A DNA stretch of 64,000 nucleotides from Glaciimonas immobilis (GTDB lineage: Bacteria > Pseudomonadota > Gammaproteobacteria > Burkholderiales > Burkholderiaceae_D): contig NZ_JAAOZT010000009.1 of NCBI RefSeq assembly GCF_011947285.1, forward strand, positions 124,001 to 188,000, read 5' to 3'. Under the pieces are notes generated by a model. It saw only the letters and a list, made by a program, of their open reading frames with translations, had not been told where the DNA came from and ran no database searches. The position numbers and the translations under genes were made by a program. This document shows, in pieces, positions 18,682-27,321 of this stretch (the first letter of the stretch is position 1; the number at the start of each line of letters is the position of its first letter).

Positions 18682-18983
18682 GCGCGCAGCATTGGATTGC
18701 GAATTGCGCCAACCGCCAGCGTTAACGTGTTGACCTTTCTGTTCGACGCAATTCGGTTTCATCTGATGCAATGAGCCGCCGCCGTTAAGTTAACTGCAGA
18801 TTCGACCATTCGCTTGCTGCGCGTCGGCATGACCTGCTGTTACCCCGCTGCTAACGTCTGAGGGTGTACGCCAGAACTAAGACGCCGTTTTACCGTACAT
18901 TTCGCAGTTCGACGTGTATCAATGCCGCAGCCGCTGATTAGAATGAGATAATGTCGCATCCCAAATGCCTCAGGTTGATTTCG
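18682..18983. other. Intergenic upstream of hemE
   Basis: About 300 bp; no gene seen. It should carry the hemE promoter. An in-frame ATG at 18951 would extend HemE by 11 residues. Confidence 0.4.
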
Positions 18984-20060
18984 ATGCCCCAATTTGCTCC
19001 TCTCAAGAACGACACCTTTTTACGCGCATTGCTGCGTCAGCCGACCGACTACACGCCTTTGTGGTTAATGCGTCAGGCTGGCCGTTACTTGCCAGAATAC
19101 CGTGCAACACGGGCGCGCGCAGGGTCTTTTCTCGGATTGGCCAAGAATCCGGACTATGCAACGGAAGTCACAATGCAACCACTGGAGCGGTTTCCGCTCG
19201 ATGCAGCGATTCTGTTCTCAGATATTTTGACCGTGCCGGACGCGATGGGCCTTGGGTTATTCTTTGCCGATGGCGAGGGACCGAAGTTTGCGCGTCCCTT
19301 GCGGGATGAGAGGGCCATTATGGCTTTGGCAGCGCCGGACATGGGCAGTCTCGACTACGTCTTCAACGCCGTCACGCAAATTCGCACTGAACTGGACGGC
19401 AAAGTGCCACTTATTGGCTTTTCCGGCAGTCCGTGGACGTTGGCCTGTTACATGGTTGAGGGCGGTGGATCAGACGATTTCCGCACGGTGAAGACCATGT
19501 TGTACAACCGTCCAGACCTGATGCACCACATTCTGGCGATCAACGCGGCGGCCGTTGCCACGTATCTGAACGCCCAAATCGATGCTGGCGCGCAGGCAGT
19601 GATGATTTTCGATACCTGGGGTGGTGCGTTGGCAGATGGCGCGTATCAGGCCTTTTCGCTCGATTACATGCGTCAGGTCATGCGCCAGCTGAAGCGGGAG
19701 AAGGACGGCGTTCCGATTCCGGCCATCGTGTTCACTAAAGGCGGCGGTCTATGGCTGGAGCAGATCGCCGATATTGGTGCTGATGCGGTCGGACTGGACT
19801 GGACTGTCAATCTGGGCGAAGCGCGCGCCCGCGTGGGCCATAAAGTCGCGTTGCAAGGCAATCTTGATCCTGTTGTGCTGTTCTCCAACCCGGAGCAGAT
19901 TCGTGCGGAAGTTGGGCGTCTGCTGTCGGTTTATGGCGCGCCTTCCGAAGGTCATGGCCATGTCTTTAACCTTGGGCACGGAATCTCTCAATTTACGCCT
20001 CCAGAATCGGTTGCTGCGATGGTTGAGGCCGTGCACGATATTAGTCGCAAGATGCGCTGA
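18984..20060 (+). CDS. hemE: Uroporphyrinogen decarboxylase
   Basis: 358 residues from ATG 18984. The enzyme removes four carboxyl groups from uroporphyrinogen III to give coproporphyrinogen III in haem synthesis. Signature 1 [16 protein letters not shown] (about residues 24-39) and signature 2 [16 protein letters not shown] (about 139) are intact, as is the catalytic aspartate in [14 protein letters not shown]. The start follows the family ([17 protein letters not shown]); ATG 18951 is an alternative. In this bacterial group hemE and priA typically sit next to each other downstream of the atp operon; here a large set of genes has come between atpC and hemE. Confidence 0.97.
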   Translation: MPQFAPLKNDTFLRALLRQPTDYTPLWLMRQAGRYLPEYRATRARAGSFLGLAKNPDYATEVTMQPLERFPLDAAILFSDILTVPDAMGLGLFFADGEGPKFARPLRDERAIMALAAPDMGSLDYVFNAVTQIRTELDGKVPLIGFSGSPWTLACYMVEGGGSDDFRTVKTMLYNRPDLMHHILAINAAAVATYLNAQIDAGAQAVMIFDTWGGALADGAYQAFSLDYMRQVMRQLKREKDGVPIPAIVFTKGGGLWLEQIADIGADAVGLDWTVNLGEARARVGHKVALQGNLDPVVLFSNPEQIRAEVGRLLSVYGAPSEGHGHVFNLGHGISQFTPPESVAAMVEAVHDISRKMR

Positions 20061-20924
20061 CGCACTTTTCTACATCGAACCGCATCAATGCCTCAATCAA
20101 AAGGCACAGGGCACCCTCCTGAGGATATTTTCTAGCGGCCAACAATAAGTCGCGGTACACTGCCCGACTTCCGATTTGCGCTAGCATTGATCAAGCGTTG
20201 GGCATAAAAATAATTCCATCTAACACATATTTTGTTTGACGTTACGATAGTTATGCACAATAAATATTTGTTGCGATGCGAGATGTTTACAGGCAGCTAT
20301 TAATATATTGTTTCGGCGTAGAAACTGTAAGTCATTGATTTATATAGATATTTTTTTCATCTTTACTTTTTAAAATATCAGCAAACTGGCGTCCCATATG
20401 GCGCTCCGGGGTTTTTGGGCTAGGTTACCCACAAAGTTATCCACAGGACCGGACGGATTTCAAAAAGTGCTTATGAAACCTGCACTTAGGTGATTTCTTC
20501 ATGTTCTTTGTGAAGATAAGTTGCATTTAAGAAAATTACTTATTTGCTACGGATTTAGGCTTCAACATTTGTTTGTTTTGCACGAGATATCAATCTTCGG
20601 TATTTAGCTTTCGATTTTTTCTTTCAATCTATTTTTTTGGTTGACATTATTTGACTTGTTCACAAATTTGTTTTGTAACCGACGCGCCCTATAAAAATAT
20701 AAAAAATGATTTCTTGTCCTTTTGTGGTTTTCTAAGTCATTGATTTTAAACAATATTTTTTTTGCTTTCGGAATGCGCATTTCACCGAGTTCGGCGTAGA
20801 CAGGCGGTTTGCGGCTGATGCGGGGATGTTATCCACAAAGTTATCCACAGAGTCTGTGGATTAGTTATAAAAGCGCTTATGAAACCGACAGTTAGCTTCT
20901 TTCCTCAGGATTCACTTTAACTTT
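20061..20924. other. oriC: Putative chromosomal replication origin (oriC) between hemE and priA
   Basis: 864 AT-rich bp containing six DnaA-box-like 9-mers: TTATGCACA 20251-20259, TTACCCACA 20425-20433, TTATCCACA 20437-20445, 20829-20837 and 20841-20849, and TAATCCACA inverted at 20855-20863. Very AT-rich blocks (20335-20400, 20630-20770) could unwind. The segment is partly duplicated with an offset of about 405 bp: TAAGTCATTGATTT (20328, 20733), the paired boxes (20425, 20829), GCTTATGAAACC (20469, 20875) and TTTGTGAA (20507, 20922). The second TTTGTGAA contains the GTG start of priA. Each non-coding flank of dnaA shows only one perfect box. Origin function is inferred. Confidence 0.6.
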
Positions 20925-20930
20925 GTGAAA
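20328..20930. repeat. Imperfect duplication within the putative oriC
   Basis: Two related arms, about 20328-20514 and 20733-20929, share several exact words in the same order with a nearly constant offset of 404-415 bp, ending at the priA start. The left arm therefore contains what may be a relic of the priA start (GTGAAGATAAG at 20510). Confidence 0.65.
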
Positions 20931-22964
20931 CAATGCATCCTACAAGTTGTTCTCGACACCCCCCTTGACAGTAGCTTTGACTATCGATGGCAGACTACTA
21001 ACGATGACGAGCTTATTCCGCACATCGGGCAACTTGTGCGACTCTCCTTCGGTCGTCGCGAGGTAGTCGGACTGATCGTCGGAGTGACTTCCCACAGCAA
21101 CATCTCCGAAGCAAAGTTGAAAGACGTGCAGGGGGTCCGCTACCAGTTGCCGCCTCTGTCAACGCAATGGCTGAATTTGTGCGGTTTCGCTGCGCAGTAT
21201 TATCAAAGACCATTAGGCGAAGTGGCATTGCCCGGTTTGCCCAAAAATTTGCGGGCTTTAACGACCGTTGCGCTCGATCGCGGCTTAAAAAAGTTGCGGC
21301 AAATGAATGATCCGCATGACGCCTCGCCCGTCGATGTTCCACAGTTGAATCCTGCGCAACAAGATGCGGCGGACGCCATCGCCAGTGCGACTGGCTTTGC
21401 ACCGACGCTATTGTATGGTGTTACCGGTAGCGGCAAAACAGAAGTCTATTTGCAGGCTGCAGAAAAAATACTTGCCCACAACGACGGTGAACATAATCCC
21501 GCGCAAATTTTAATTTTGGTCCCGGAAATCAATCTGACACCGCAATTAGAGGGCAATATTCGTGCACGCTTTCCCAACGTCATGGTGGCTACTTTGCATA
21601 GTGGACTGGCCGAAGGTGAGCGCATGCGCCACTGGCTGGCAGCGCATCTGGGGCAGGCGCGGATCATACTGGGAACCCGCCTTGCAGTGCTGGCCTCATT
21701 GCCCCACTTGCAGCTTATCGTTATCGATGAAGAGCACGATCCGTCTTACAAGCAGCAAGAAGGTCTGCGCTACTCTGCGCGCGATCTGGCGGTATGGCGT
21801 GCGCGTCAACTGAATATCCCTATCGTCCTTGGTTCGGCCACGCCATCGCTAGAAACCTGGCACCACGCACAATCCGGTCGCTATCGCAAACTGGAGCTAC
21901 GCCAACGGGCGGTCACCAATGCGGTATTGCCCACGGTGCGGCTGGTGAATATGGAGCATGACAAACCGAGGGAAGGACTGACCTCGACGTTGATAAGTGC
22001 GCTGAAGTTGCGCCTTGCGCGCGGCGAGCAGTCGTTGCTATTCCTGAATCGGCGCGGTTATGCGCCTGTGATTGCCTGTGATGCCTGCGGTTGGGTGAGT
22101 AACTGTACGCGTTGCACTGCGTTTATGGTGTTGCATAAACCGGAACATCGTTTGCGCTGTCATCATTGCAGTCTGGAACTGCGCATTCCAGGCTCATGCC
22201 CGACTTGCGGAAATGTTGATTTGCAGCCGCTGGGGCGGGGTACGCAGCGCTTGGAGGAGGGCTTGCAGGCAATGTTTCCGGAAGCGCGGGTTCTACGCAT
22301 TGATGCAGATTCCACGCGGCGCAAAGGCAGCGCTCAGCTTGCCTTTGATAGCGTTCATCGCGGTGAGGTCGATATATTGATCGGTACGCAGATGGTCGCC
22401 AAAGGACATGATTTTAAAAATTTAACGTTAGTTGGGATACTTAACCCGGACACGGCGCTGTTTTCGCACGATTACCGCGCCAGCGAGCGTTTGTTTGCGC
22501 AATTGATGCAAGTAGCCGGCCGCGCGGGACGGGCGGCGCAAAAAGAGGGCGGTAGCGTCAGCGAGGTGTTGATTCAGACCCGTTATCCGCAGCATCCTTT
22601 GTATTCAGCAGTGATCGCCCATGACTACGATCATTTTGCCAGCGCCCTGTTAGCCGAGCGACAACAAGCGCACTTGCCGCCGTATATATATCAGGCATTA
22701 TTACGTGCTGAAGCTAAAGAGCTGGAGACCGCCATCGCGTTTTTGCAACAGGCGGCGACTTGTCTGGAGCACGGCGGCATCACGATGAACGACCCTATTC
22801 CGATGACCATGACGCGGGTCGCCAACGTTGATCGCGCACAATTATTAATCGAGTGTCCATCGCGTCCGGGACTGCAGGCGTTTCTCACAGACTGGATGGC
22901 GGTATTGCGGACGATTAAAACACGTGCCAAATGGTCGTTGGAAGTGGATCCTGTTGATATTTAG
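20925..22964 (+). CDS. priA: Primosomal protein N', replication restart helicase PriA
   Basis: 679 residues from a GTG start. PriA is a 3'-to-5' superfamily-2 helicase that recognises abandoned forks and reloads DnaB. An N-terminal DNA-binding region (1-100) is followed by Walker A GVTGSGKTE near residue 165, DEEHD near 268, four cysteine pairs of the zinc-binding insert (CDACG, CTRC, CHHC, CPTCG, about 385-425), and the C-terminal helicase motif QVAGRAGRA. The ribosome site is poor (AGGATTCACTTTAACTTT). The start lies in the repeated arm of the putative origin, so expression could respond to DnaA. Confidence 0.96.
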   Translation: MKQCILQVVLDTPLDSSFDYRWQTTNDDELIPHIGQLVRLSFGRREVVGLIVGVTSHSNISEAKLKDVQGVRYQLPPLSTQWLNLCGFAAQYYQRPLGEVALPGLPKNLRALTTVALDRGLKKLRQMNDPHDASPVDVPQLNPAQQDAADAIASATGFAPTLLYGVTGSGKTEVYLQAAEKILAHNDGEHNPAQILILVPEINLTPQLEGNIRARFPNVMVATLHSGLAEGERMRHWLAAHLGQARIILGTRLAVLASLPHLQLIVIDEEHDPSYKQQEGLRYSARDLAVWRARQLNIPIVLGSATPSLETWHHAQSGRYRKLELRQRAVTNAVLPTVRLVNMEHDKPREGLTSTLISALKLRLARGEQSLLFLNRRGYAPVIACDACGWVSNCTRCTAFMVLHKPEHRLRCHHCSLELRIPGSCPTCGNVDLQPLGRGTQRLEEGLQAMFPEARVLRIDADSTRRKGSAQLAFDSVHRGEVDILIGTQMVAKGHDFKNLTLVGILNPDTALFSHDYRASERLFAQLMQVAGRAGRAAQKEGGSVSEVLIQTRYPQHPLYSAVIAHDYDHFASALLAERQQAHLPPYIYQALLRAEAKELETAIAFLQQAATCLEHGGITMNDPIPMTMTRVANVDRAQLLIECPSRPGLQAFLTDWMAVLRTIKTRAKWSLEVDPVDI

Positions 22965-23400
22965 TTGTTAATACTAGGTGTTATTGGTCAATGGTCAATG
23001 AAGAAGGGTTATCGATTCGGAGATTATCAAAGCTGCAATAACAGAGACAAAAGCTTATTATTTCACCACTTATAATAAATTTTAATTAATCCGCATGCCC
23101 GACCAGGGTTTGTCTTTAGTTGTACAAAATACAATAATTAAAACCTTTTTAAGAAGCGCGTAGAAATTTTTGTCCCTAAAGCCTACAGAAAAGTCTCCTA
23201 TATAAGGTATGTGCCCCTAATACCAGAAAAGTTACCCTCGAATATAGAATTATCTTAGATTTCCTGTTGGTAACTTTAGCTTACCTTCATCCTTTAGAGC
23301 TTTTTCAGAATCCATGCCAAATGAAAGGCATGCCTTTTTGATATTAACTTGGAAAGTCAGGACCACCTTGATTTTCAATGCGGGATTTACAGGAGACGGT
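22965..23400. other. AT-rich intergenic region after priA
   Basis: 436 bp with no recognisable gene. Its end holds AGGAGACGGT, the ribosome site of the next regulator gene. A frame from 23314 would lengthen that protein by 29 residues without similarity. Confidence 0.4.
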
Positions 23401-24069
23401 ATGCAGAATCTGCGATCACGACAACAACAAATAATTCTGGCTGACGATCGCCCCGTCATTATTGCTGGCGTACGTGGCTATATTGACCGCTGTCCAGATC
23501 TTTCTGTGGCAGCGACGGCCACTACGTCCGATCAGATATTAGCGAGGTTAAAAGATACGCCTTGTGACATTTTGATCACCGAATTTTCGATCGCTATCGA
23601 GAACATGAACGACGGGTTCACACTACTCTCGTACGTCAGGCGCCATTATCCAAAATTGTGCCTCATTGTTCTGACCCTTAACAACATGCCCGCGGTGATG
23701 TACCAGATCATAAAATGCGGAGTGAATGCCGCGCTGCATATGAATGATGAGCTGGTCACCATCCGCGAGGCGATTGACAGCGCGGAAAGTAACACGCGTT
23801 ACATCGGCAAAACGGTACGCAACATTTTACGTAGCGGCCCCGTAGGCATCATGCCGACCAAACGCGAAACGGAAGTGTTGAGAATGTATGCGGAAGGCCA
23901 GTCAATGCAGGAAATCGCCACACGTCTGCATAAAAGCGTTAAAACAATCGCATTGCAGAAAATGTCTGCGATGCGCAAGGTGGGCCTGCGTAACGACGTA
24001 GAACTTGGTCGATATACGCGTGGACACGTGCGGCCTGATGAGAAGAATTTTCCTACATCAAAGTACTAG
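23401..24069 (+). CDS. RcsB-like LuxR-family regulator with non-canonical receiver
   Basis: 222 residues from ATG 23401 (AGGAGACGGT upstream). The receiver domain (10-125) aligns with RcsB: IILADDRPVIIAGVRGYI, DGFTLLSYVRRHYPKLCLIV and LTLNNMPAV. The LuxR-type HTH (about 150-215) has TKRETEVLRMYAEGQSMQEI and LHKSVKTIALQKMSAM. The acidic pair D15/D16 is kept, but the phospho-acceptor position is glutamate (E61, in DILITEFSI where RcsB has ITDLSM), and the conserved lysine is methionine (M114). Phosphotransfer from a histidine kinase is therefore unlikely; glutamate may mimic the active state. No sensor kinase gene is adjacent. Confidence 0.85.
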   Translation: MQNLRSRQQQIILADDRPVIIAGVRGYIDRCPDLSVAATATTSDQILARLKDTPCDILITEFSIAIENMNDGFTLLSYVRRHYPKLCLIVLTLNNMPAVMYQIIKCGVNAALHMNDELVTIREAIDSAESNTRYIGKTVRNILRSGPVGIMPTKRETEVLRMYAEGQSMQEIATRLHKSVKTIALQKMSAMRKVGLRNDVELGRYTRGHVRPDEKNFPTSKY

Positions 24070-24418
24070 GAACCTTTCGTAGTTGGCAGGTCCTCACGAT
24101 CAAACCGAATGTTCGGGGCAGTTGTATCGGCGATGTTGCGCCAAGTTCGATAGGCTCCTCGGGCTCAGACTAATCAATTAACCAACTAAGCAACCCGCTG
24201 TTAGGGTTGGCGTTTCGGTTGGCTTTTGTGTTTGCGTTTCATCAAGGCCGGTTCCATCACTGTTTGGTAACCGTGCCGATTATTGCGGCACGGCGTTGCG
24301 CTCGTCTGTTTAGGATGACGTTTACCGCTGCAAACTGGTTCTCCCTGCGCCTGAATTGGCTATACTTGTAACCATTAACCTACAATCGTCGCAGCAGTTA
24401 GCCAGGAACCAGAACTAG
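24070..24418. other. Intergenic, two small hairpins
   Basis: 349 bp without a gene. CGTGCCG-7-CGGCACG (24272-24292) and CAACCC-7-GGGTTG (about 24189-24207) are inverted repeats; the latter could help end transcription of the regulator. No T-run. Confidence 0.35.
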
Positions 24419-25318
24419 ATGAATAGCACCAGACAACAAGGCCCCGTAGTGAGTACCCAGAGTACCCAGCAAGTCCCCAAACACGAAATCCGCCCCGGTC
24501 AATCGATTGAGCTGTTAAAGGAGCTCCACATTCTGACGCAAGACGGCAAGTTGAATCAGGATAGTCGCCGCAAGCTCAAACAGGTATATCATCTTTATCA
24601 ATTTATCGAACCCCTGTTGCAAGAAATCCAGAATGAGCATGCAAGCGTTCAATTGGTAGATCATGGCGCTGGCAAATCCTACCTGGGATTTATTTTATAT
24701 GATTTGTTTTTTAAGACACTGACCGATAGCTCGCACATTTATGGGATTGAGACACGCGAAGAACTTGTCATAAAATCACAAGAATTGGCGAAAAAACTCG
24801 CATTCCCCGGCATGTCTTTTCTTAATCTGTCAGTGGCAGATTCGACCGGGTCGGCATTGCTTCCACCACGCGTAGATGTCGTTACTGCATTACATGCATG
24901 TAATACCGCCACCGACGACGCGATCCAGTTTGGCTTAAAAAAGAAGGCGCGCTTCATGGTGCTGGTACCTTGTTGCCAAGCTGAAATCGCCTCTGTACTG
25001 AAAAAAAATAAAGGTAAGTCGACCACGAAGGAAGCCCTGACAGAAATCTGGCGCCATCCTTTACACACCCGGGAGTTCGGCAGTCAGGTCACCAACGTCT
25101 TACGTTGCCTGCAATTGGAGGCACATGGTTATCAAGTCAGCGTGACGGAGTTAGTAGGTTGGGAACACTCTATGAAAAATGAATTAATCATCGCTACTTA
25201 CAAAAATTTGCCACGTCAGCGCCCCTTGCAACGGTTGCAAGAGCTGTTACATACTCTAGGGTTGGAGGAAATGCAGGAACGTTTTTTTGCACCGTCTGTC
25301 GGACAAGCAGAAGCCTAA
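24419..25318 (+). CDS. Class I SAM-dependent methyltransferase-like protein
   Basis: 299 residues. The central part has a Rossmann methyltransferase layout: VQLVDHGAGKSYLGFILYD (motif I region, about residues 79-97), IYGIETREELV (acidic residue after strand 2) and VDVVTALHACNTATDDAIQF. The motif VPCC near residue 181 belongs to the METTL25/GSTCD-like (Methyltransf_32) group, members of which act on RNA or protein targets not settled in bacteria. The N-terminal region is rich in Q and K. It is monocistronic. The target cannot be read from the sequence. Confidence 0.75.
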   Translation: MNSTRQQGPVVSTQSTQQVPKHEIRPGQSIELLKELHILTQDGKLNQDSRRKLKQVYHLYQFIEPLLQEIQNEHASVQLVDHGAGKSYLGFILYDLFFKTLTDSSHIYGIETREELVIKSQELAKKLAFPGMSFLNLSVADSTGSALLPPRVDVVTALHACNTATDDAIQFGLKKKARFMVLVPCCQAEIASVLKKNKGKSTTKEALTEIWRHPLHTREFGSQVTNVLRCLQLEAHGYQVSVTELVGWEHSMKNELIIATYKNLPRQRPLQRLQELLHTLGLEEMQERFFAPSVGQAEA

Positions 25319-25609
25319 GTTGGGTGTCCGTTGCGCAATTAGCTGTAAGTATGCTGTTAGTTGATCGGGTACGAAGGCTCCGGAGGCCGCGTCAAAATGC
25401 GGCATCGTAATTGCTTAATTAAGCGATAGACTTGTGGCATGCGTCCAGAATTCAGCATTTGTCACTTCTGGTGATCGTAGCGAAGGCCTGGCGCGCTCAG
25501 GGCCGATTTTAAAATACACCGCTATTAAAGCGCATGTCAAAATATCAATTTTAAGTAGTAAACATATTTTCACCGTTGTACCCCGCACTAGCCCTTTAAG
25601 GAGAGTGAA

Positions 25610-25969
25610 ATGACGAAATCAAGTGGTTCACACGCAGTAAATGAGTTTACGAAGGCACCATTAACAGCAGAAGGATTAACAAAGACAGTTCGAGAAATTA
25701 ACGCAGGCGCTAACGAGTTCGGACAGTTAAGTCACCCGGGACGCGTGGCGTTGATACAAAAAGTGACACAACAATGGGAGCAGGACTTCGTTGCCAGTTT
25801 TCACATTTCGGATGACCCCTCTAAAGCCGGTGAAGAGTACGCCGCGATTGAGCAGGGCGACAAATATCCGAATCTGTCAAATTCGGTGCGTGAAGCGGTG
25901 TTAAGACGTTTCGACGATCGTCATGGCGACGGTGGTCCGCGTATCTGGCCGCAATTAAAGGGCAATTAA
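25610..25969 (+). CDS. Small hypothetical protein
   Basis: 119 residues, not recognised. AAGGAGAGTGAA gives an excellent ribosome site for the ATG. No signal peptide or membrane segment; hydrophilic, with mixed charge, and probably helical in the centre (LSHPGRVALIQKVTQQWEQD). It ends with a conserved-looking HGDGGPRIWPQLKGN. Neighbours give no functional link. Strong initiation site and balanced composition make it a likely real gene. Confidence 0.6.
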   Translation: MTKSSGSHAVNEFTKAPLTAEGLTKTVREINAGANEFGQLSHPGRVALIQKVTQQWEQDFVASFHISDDPSKAGEEYAAIEQGDKYPNLSNSVREAVLRRFDDRHGDGGPRIWPQLKGN

Positions 25970-26289
25970 CCTCGCGGCTCCATGCTTGCGGATAATTCCA
26001 GCCATTGAAAGATGTGGCCCCGACGTCCACCAGATGTCCCCGAAAAAAATCACCCAGATTCCGCCGCACCGTGGCGGATCAAGGGAATTCTGCCGCACGA
26101 AACCTAGCGAAATATTTTATCCCTCCGGTTATGCAAAGCCTAGCCACATGACGCGGGCCGTGCATCCGGATCATCGCATCGGAAATGAGCCGCAGAACAA
26201 CCAGCCAACAGCGAGCACACCATTAACATAGTCAACATCGCCTTCATAAGCAGTTCGCCCCGGCAGGTGAAATTTTAACGTTTGGATAA
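25970..26289. other. Intergenic between convergent genes
   Basis: 320 bp without a recognised gene. An 81-codon frame here lacks a ribosome site and any family features. Confidence 0.35.
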
Positions 26290-26952
26290 TTAGTCTAAGC
26301 GCCGACATTGACGCATTTCGCATTTGAATAGCGCTTGTTGTCCATTTTGACACGAAGTCTGGTACGTCTCAACTCCCGTAGTTTTGGCGATTAAGCGTGC
26401 CGCTGAAGTTGGCTGGCAGCCACTTTGTCGCGCTAACTGTTCTACTTGAACGGTTAACTCCCCGGTGACCGCAGGCGCTTGAGGCGCTGGGTCGGCCAGT
26501 GGCACCGTTATGACTTCTTCCGAAGGGCTGAGTGAATCTTTCAGGGACACCGGGCCGGTGCTTGCCATGGAACCTAGCTCGGCCTTGATCCCTGCCACAA
26601 TATTGCGGATTTGATCCGGGCCGCTGATCAGGCCCATGGAGCGCTTCCTATTTTGGATGTCTATTGTATAAGACGATGCATTGCGGTTGGCAGGCGATAT
26701 GACGACGGTGATAACTTCTGAGCTCGTCACCATGCCGGCGCTGGTTTCGGCAAGAATGCGGCCTTGTGCCTTGTTGGTGTCCCTGATCGTCAGGTTACGC
26801 GAGATGGTCCTGATTGCCGCAGTCCAGACGTCATCGTAAGAGCGTGCCTGGACTTTAAAAATCATGTTACCGGTGTCTGGCTGCCACTCATCCCGGGTAG
26901 CACATCCAGCCAAGAGCAATACTGCAAAACACGTTGCAAGAAGTTTTTTCAT
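26290..26952 (-). CDS. Putative outer-membrane lipoprotein of unknown function
   Basis: 220 residues from ATG 26952, chosen because it begins a lipoprotein signal peptide (MKKLLATCFAVLLLAGC, lipobox LLAGC) after AAGGCAGAAA; a longer frame from 27000 would bury the signal. The mature part has SYDDVWTAAIRTISRNLTI, similar in style to bacterial lipoproteins in which a helix pair precedes a beta-sheet. A proline- and alanine-rich linker (about 155-165) leads to a C-terminal region with four cysteines (SGCQ, TSCQ, FKCEMRQC) that may form disulfides. Function unknown. Confidence 0.7.
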   Translation of the reverse strand: MKKLLATCFAVLLLAGCATRDEWQPDTGNMIFKVQARSYDDVWTAAIRTISRNLTIRDTNKAQGRILAETSAGMVTSSEVITVVISPANRNASSYTIDIQNRKRSMGLISGPDQIRNIVAGIKAELGSMASTGPVSLKDSLSPSEEVITVPLADPAPQAPAVTGELTVQVEQLARQSGCQPTSAARLIAKTTGVETYQTSCQNGQQALFKCEMRQCRRLD

Positions 26953-27000
26953 TTTCTGCCTTAATAAGTCAGTTATTCTGCAATGACGCATTGATGTCAT

Positions 27001-27321
27001 TGATAGGAATTCGGATCGATCTCAAAATTTATGGTGTTTCCGTAGGATAACATTGTGCTTGGATAGCGTTCGGTACACGATTTTACACGGGTAAAATTTA
27101 GCGAACATCCAGACTAATGCGAGCTGATAACGCTAGCGCACTACATTCTATTGCTCCCGAGTGCAATTGAATTAGAGAAAATATGTTGCTATGTGGCACA
27201 CTCGATTTTTCGATCCGCTATCCGTTGTGCGTCCCGCTGCATCTTCCATTGACTGCGGCGAGCGCTAACTTCCACTGCGACTATATTTTATAAGGAAACA
27301 TAATTATCCATAACCGGCAAC
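27001..27321. other. Intergenic, divergent
   Basis: 321 bp; no gene seen. Promoters for the lipoprotein gene and for the decayed gene downstream should lie here. Confidence 0.35.
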
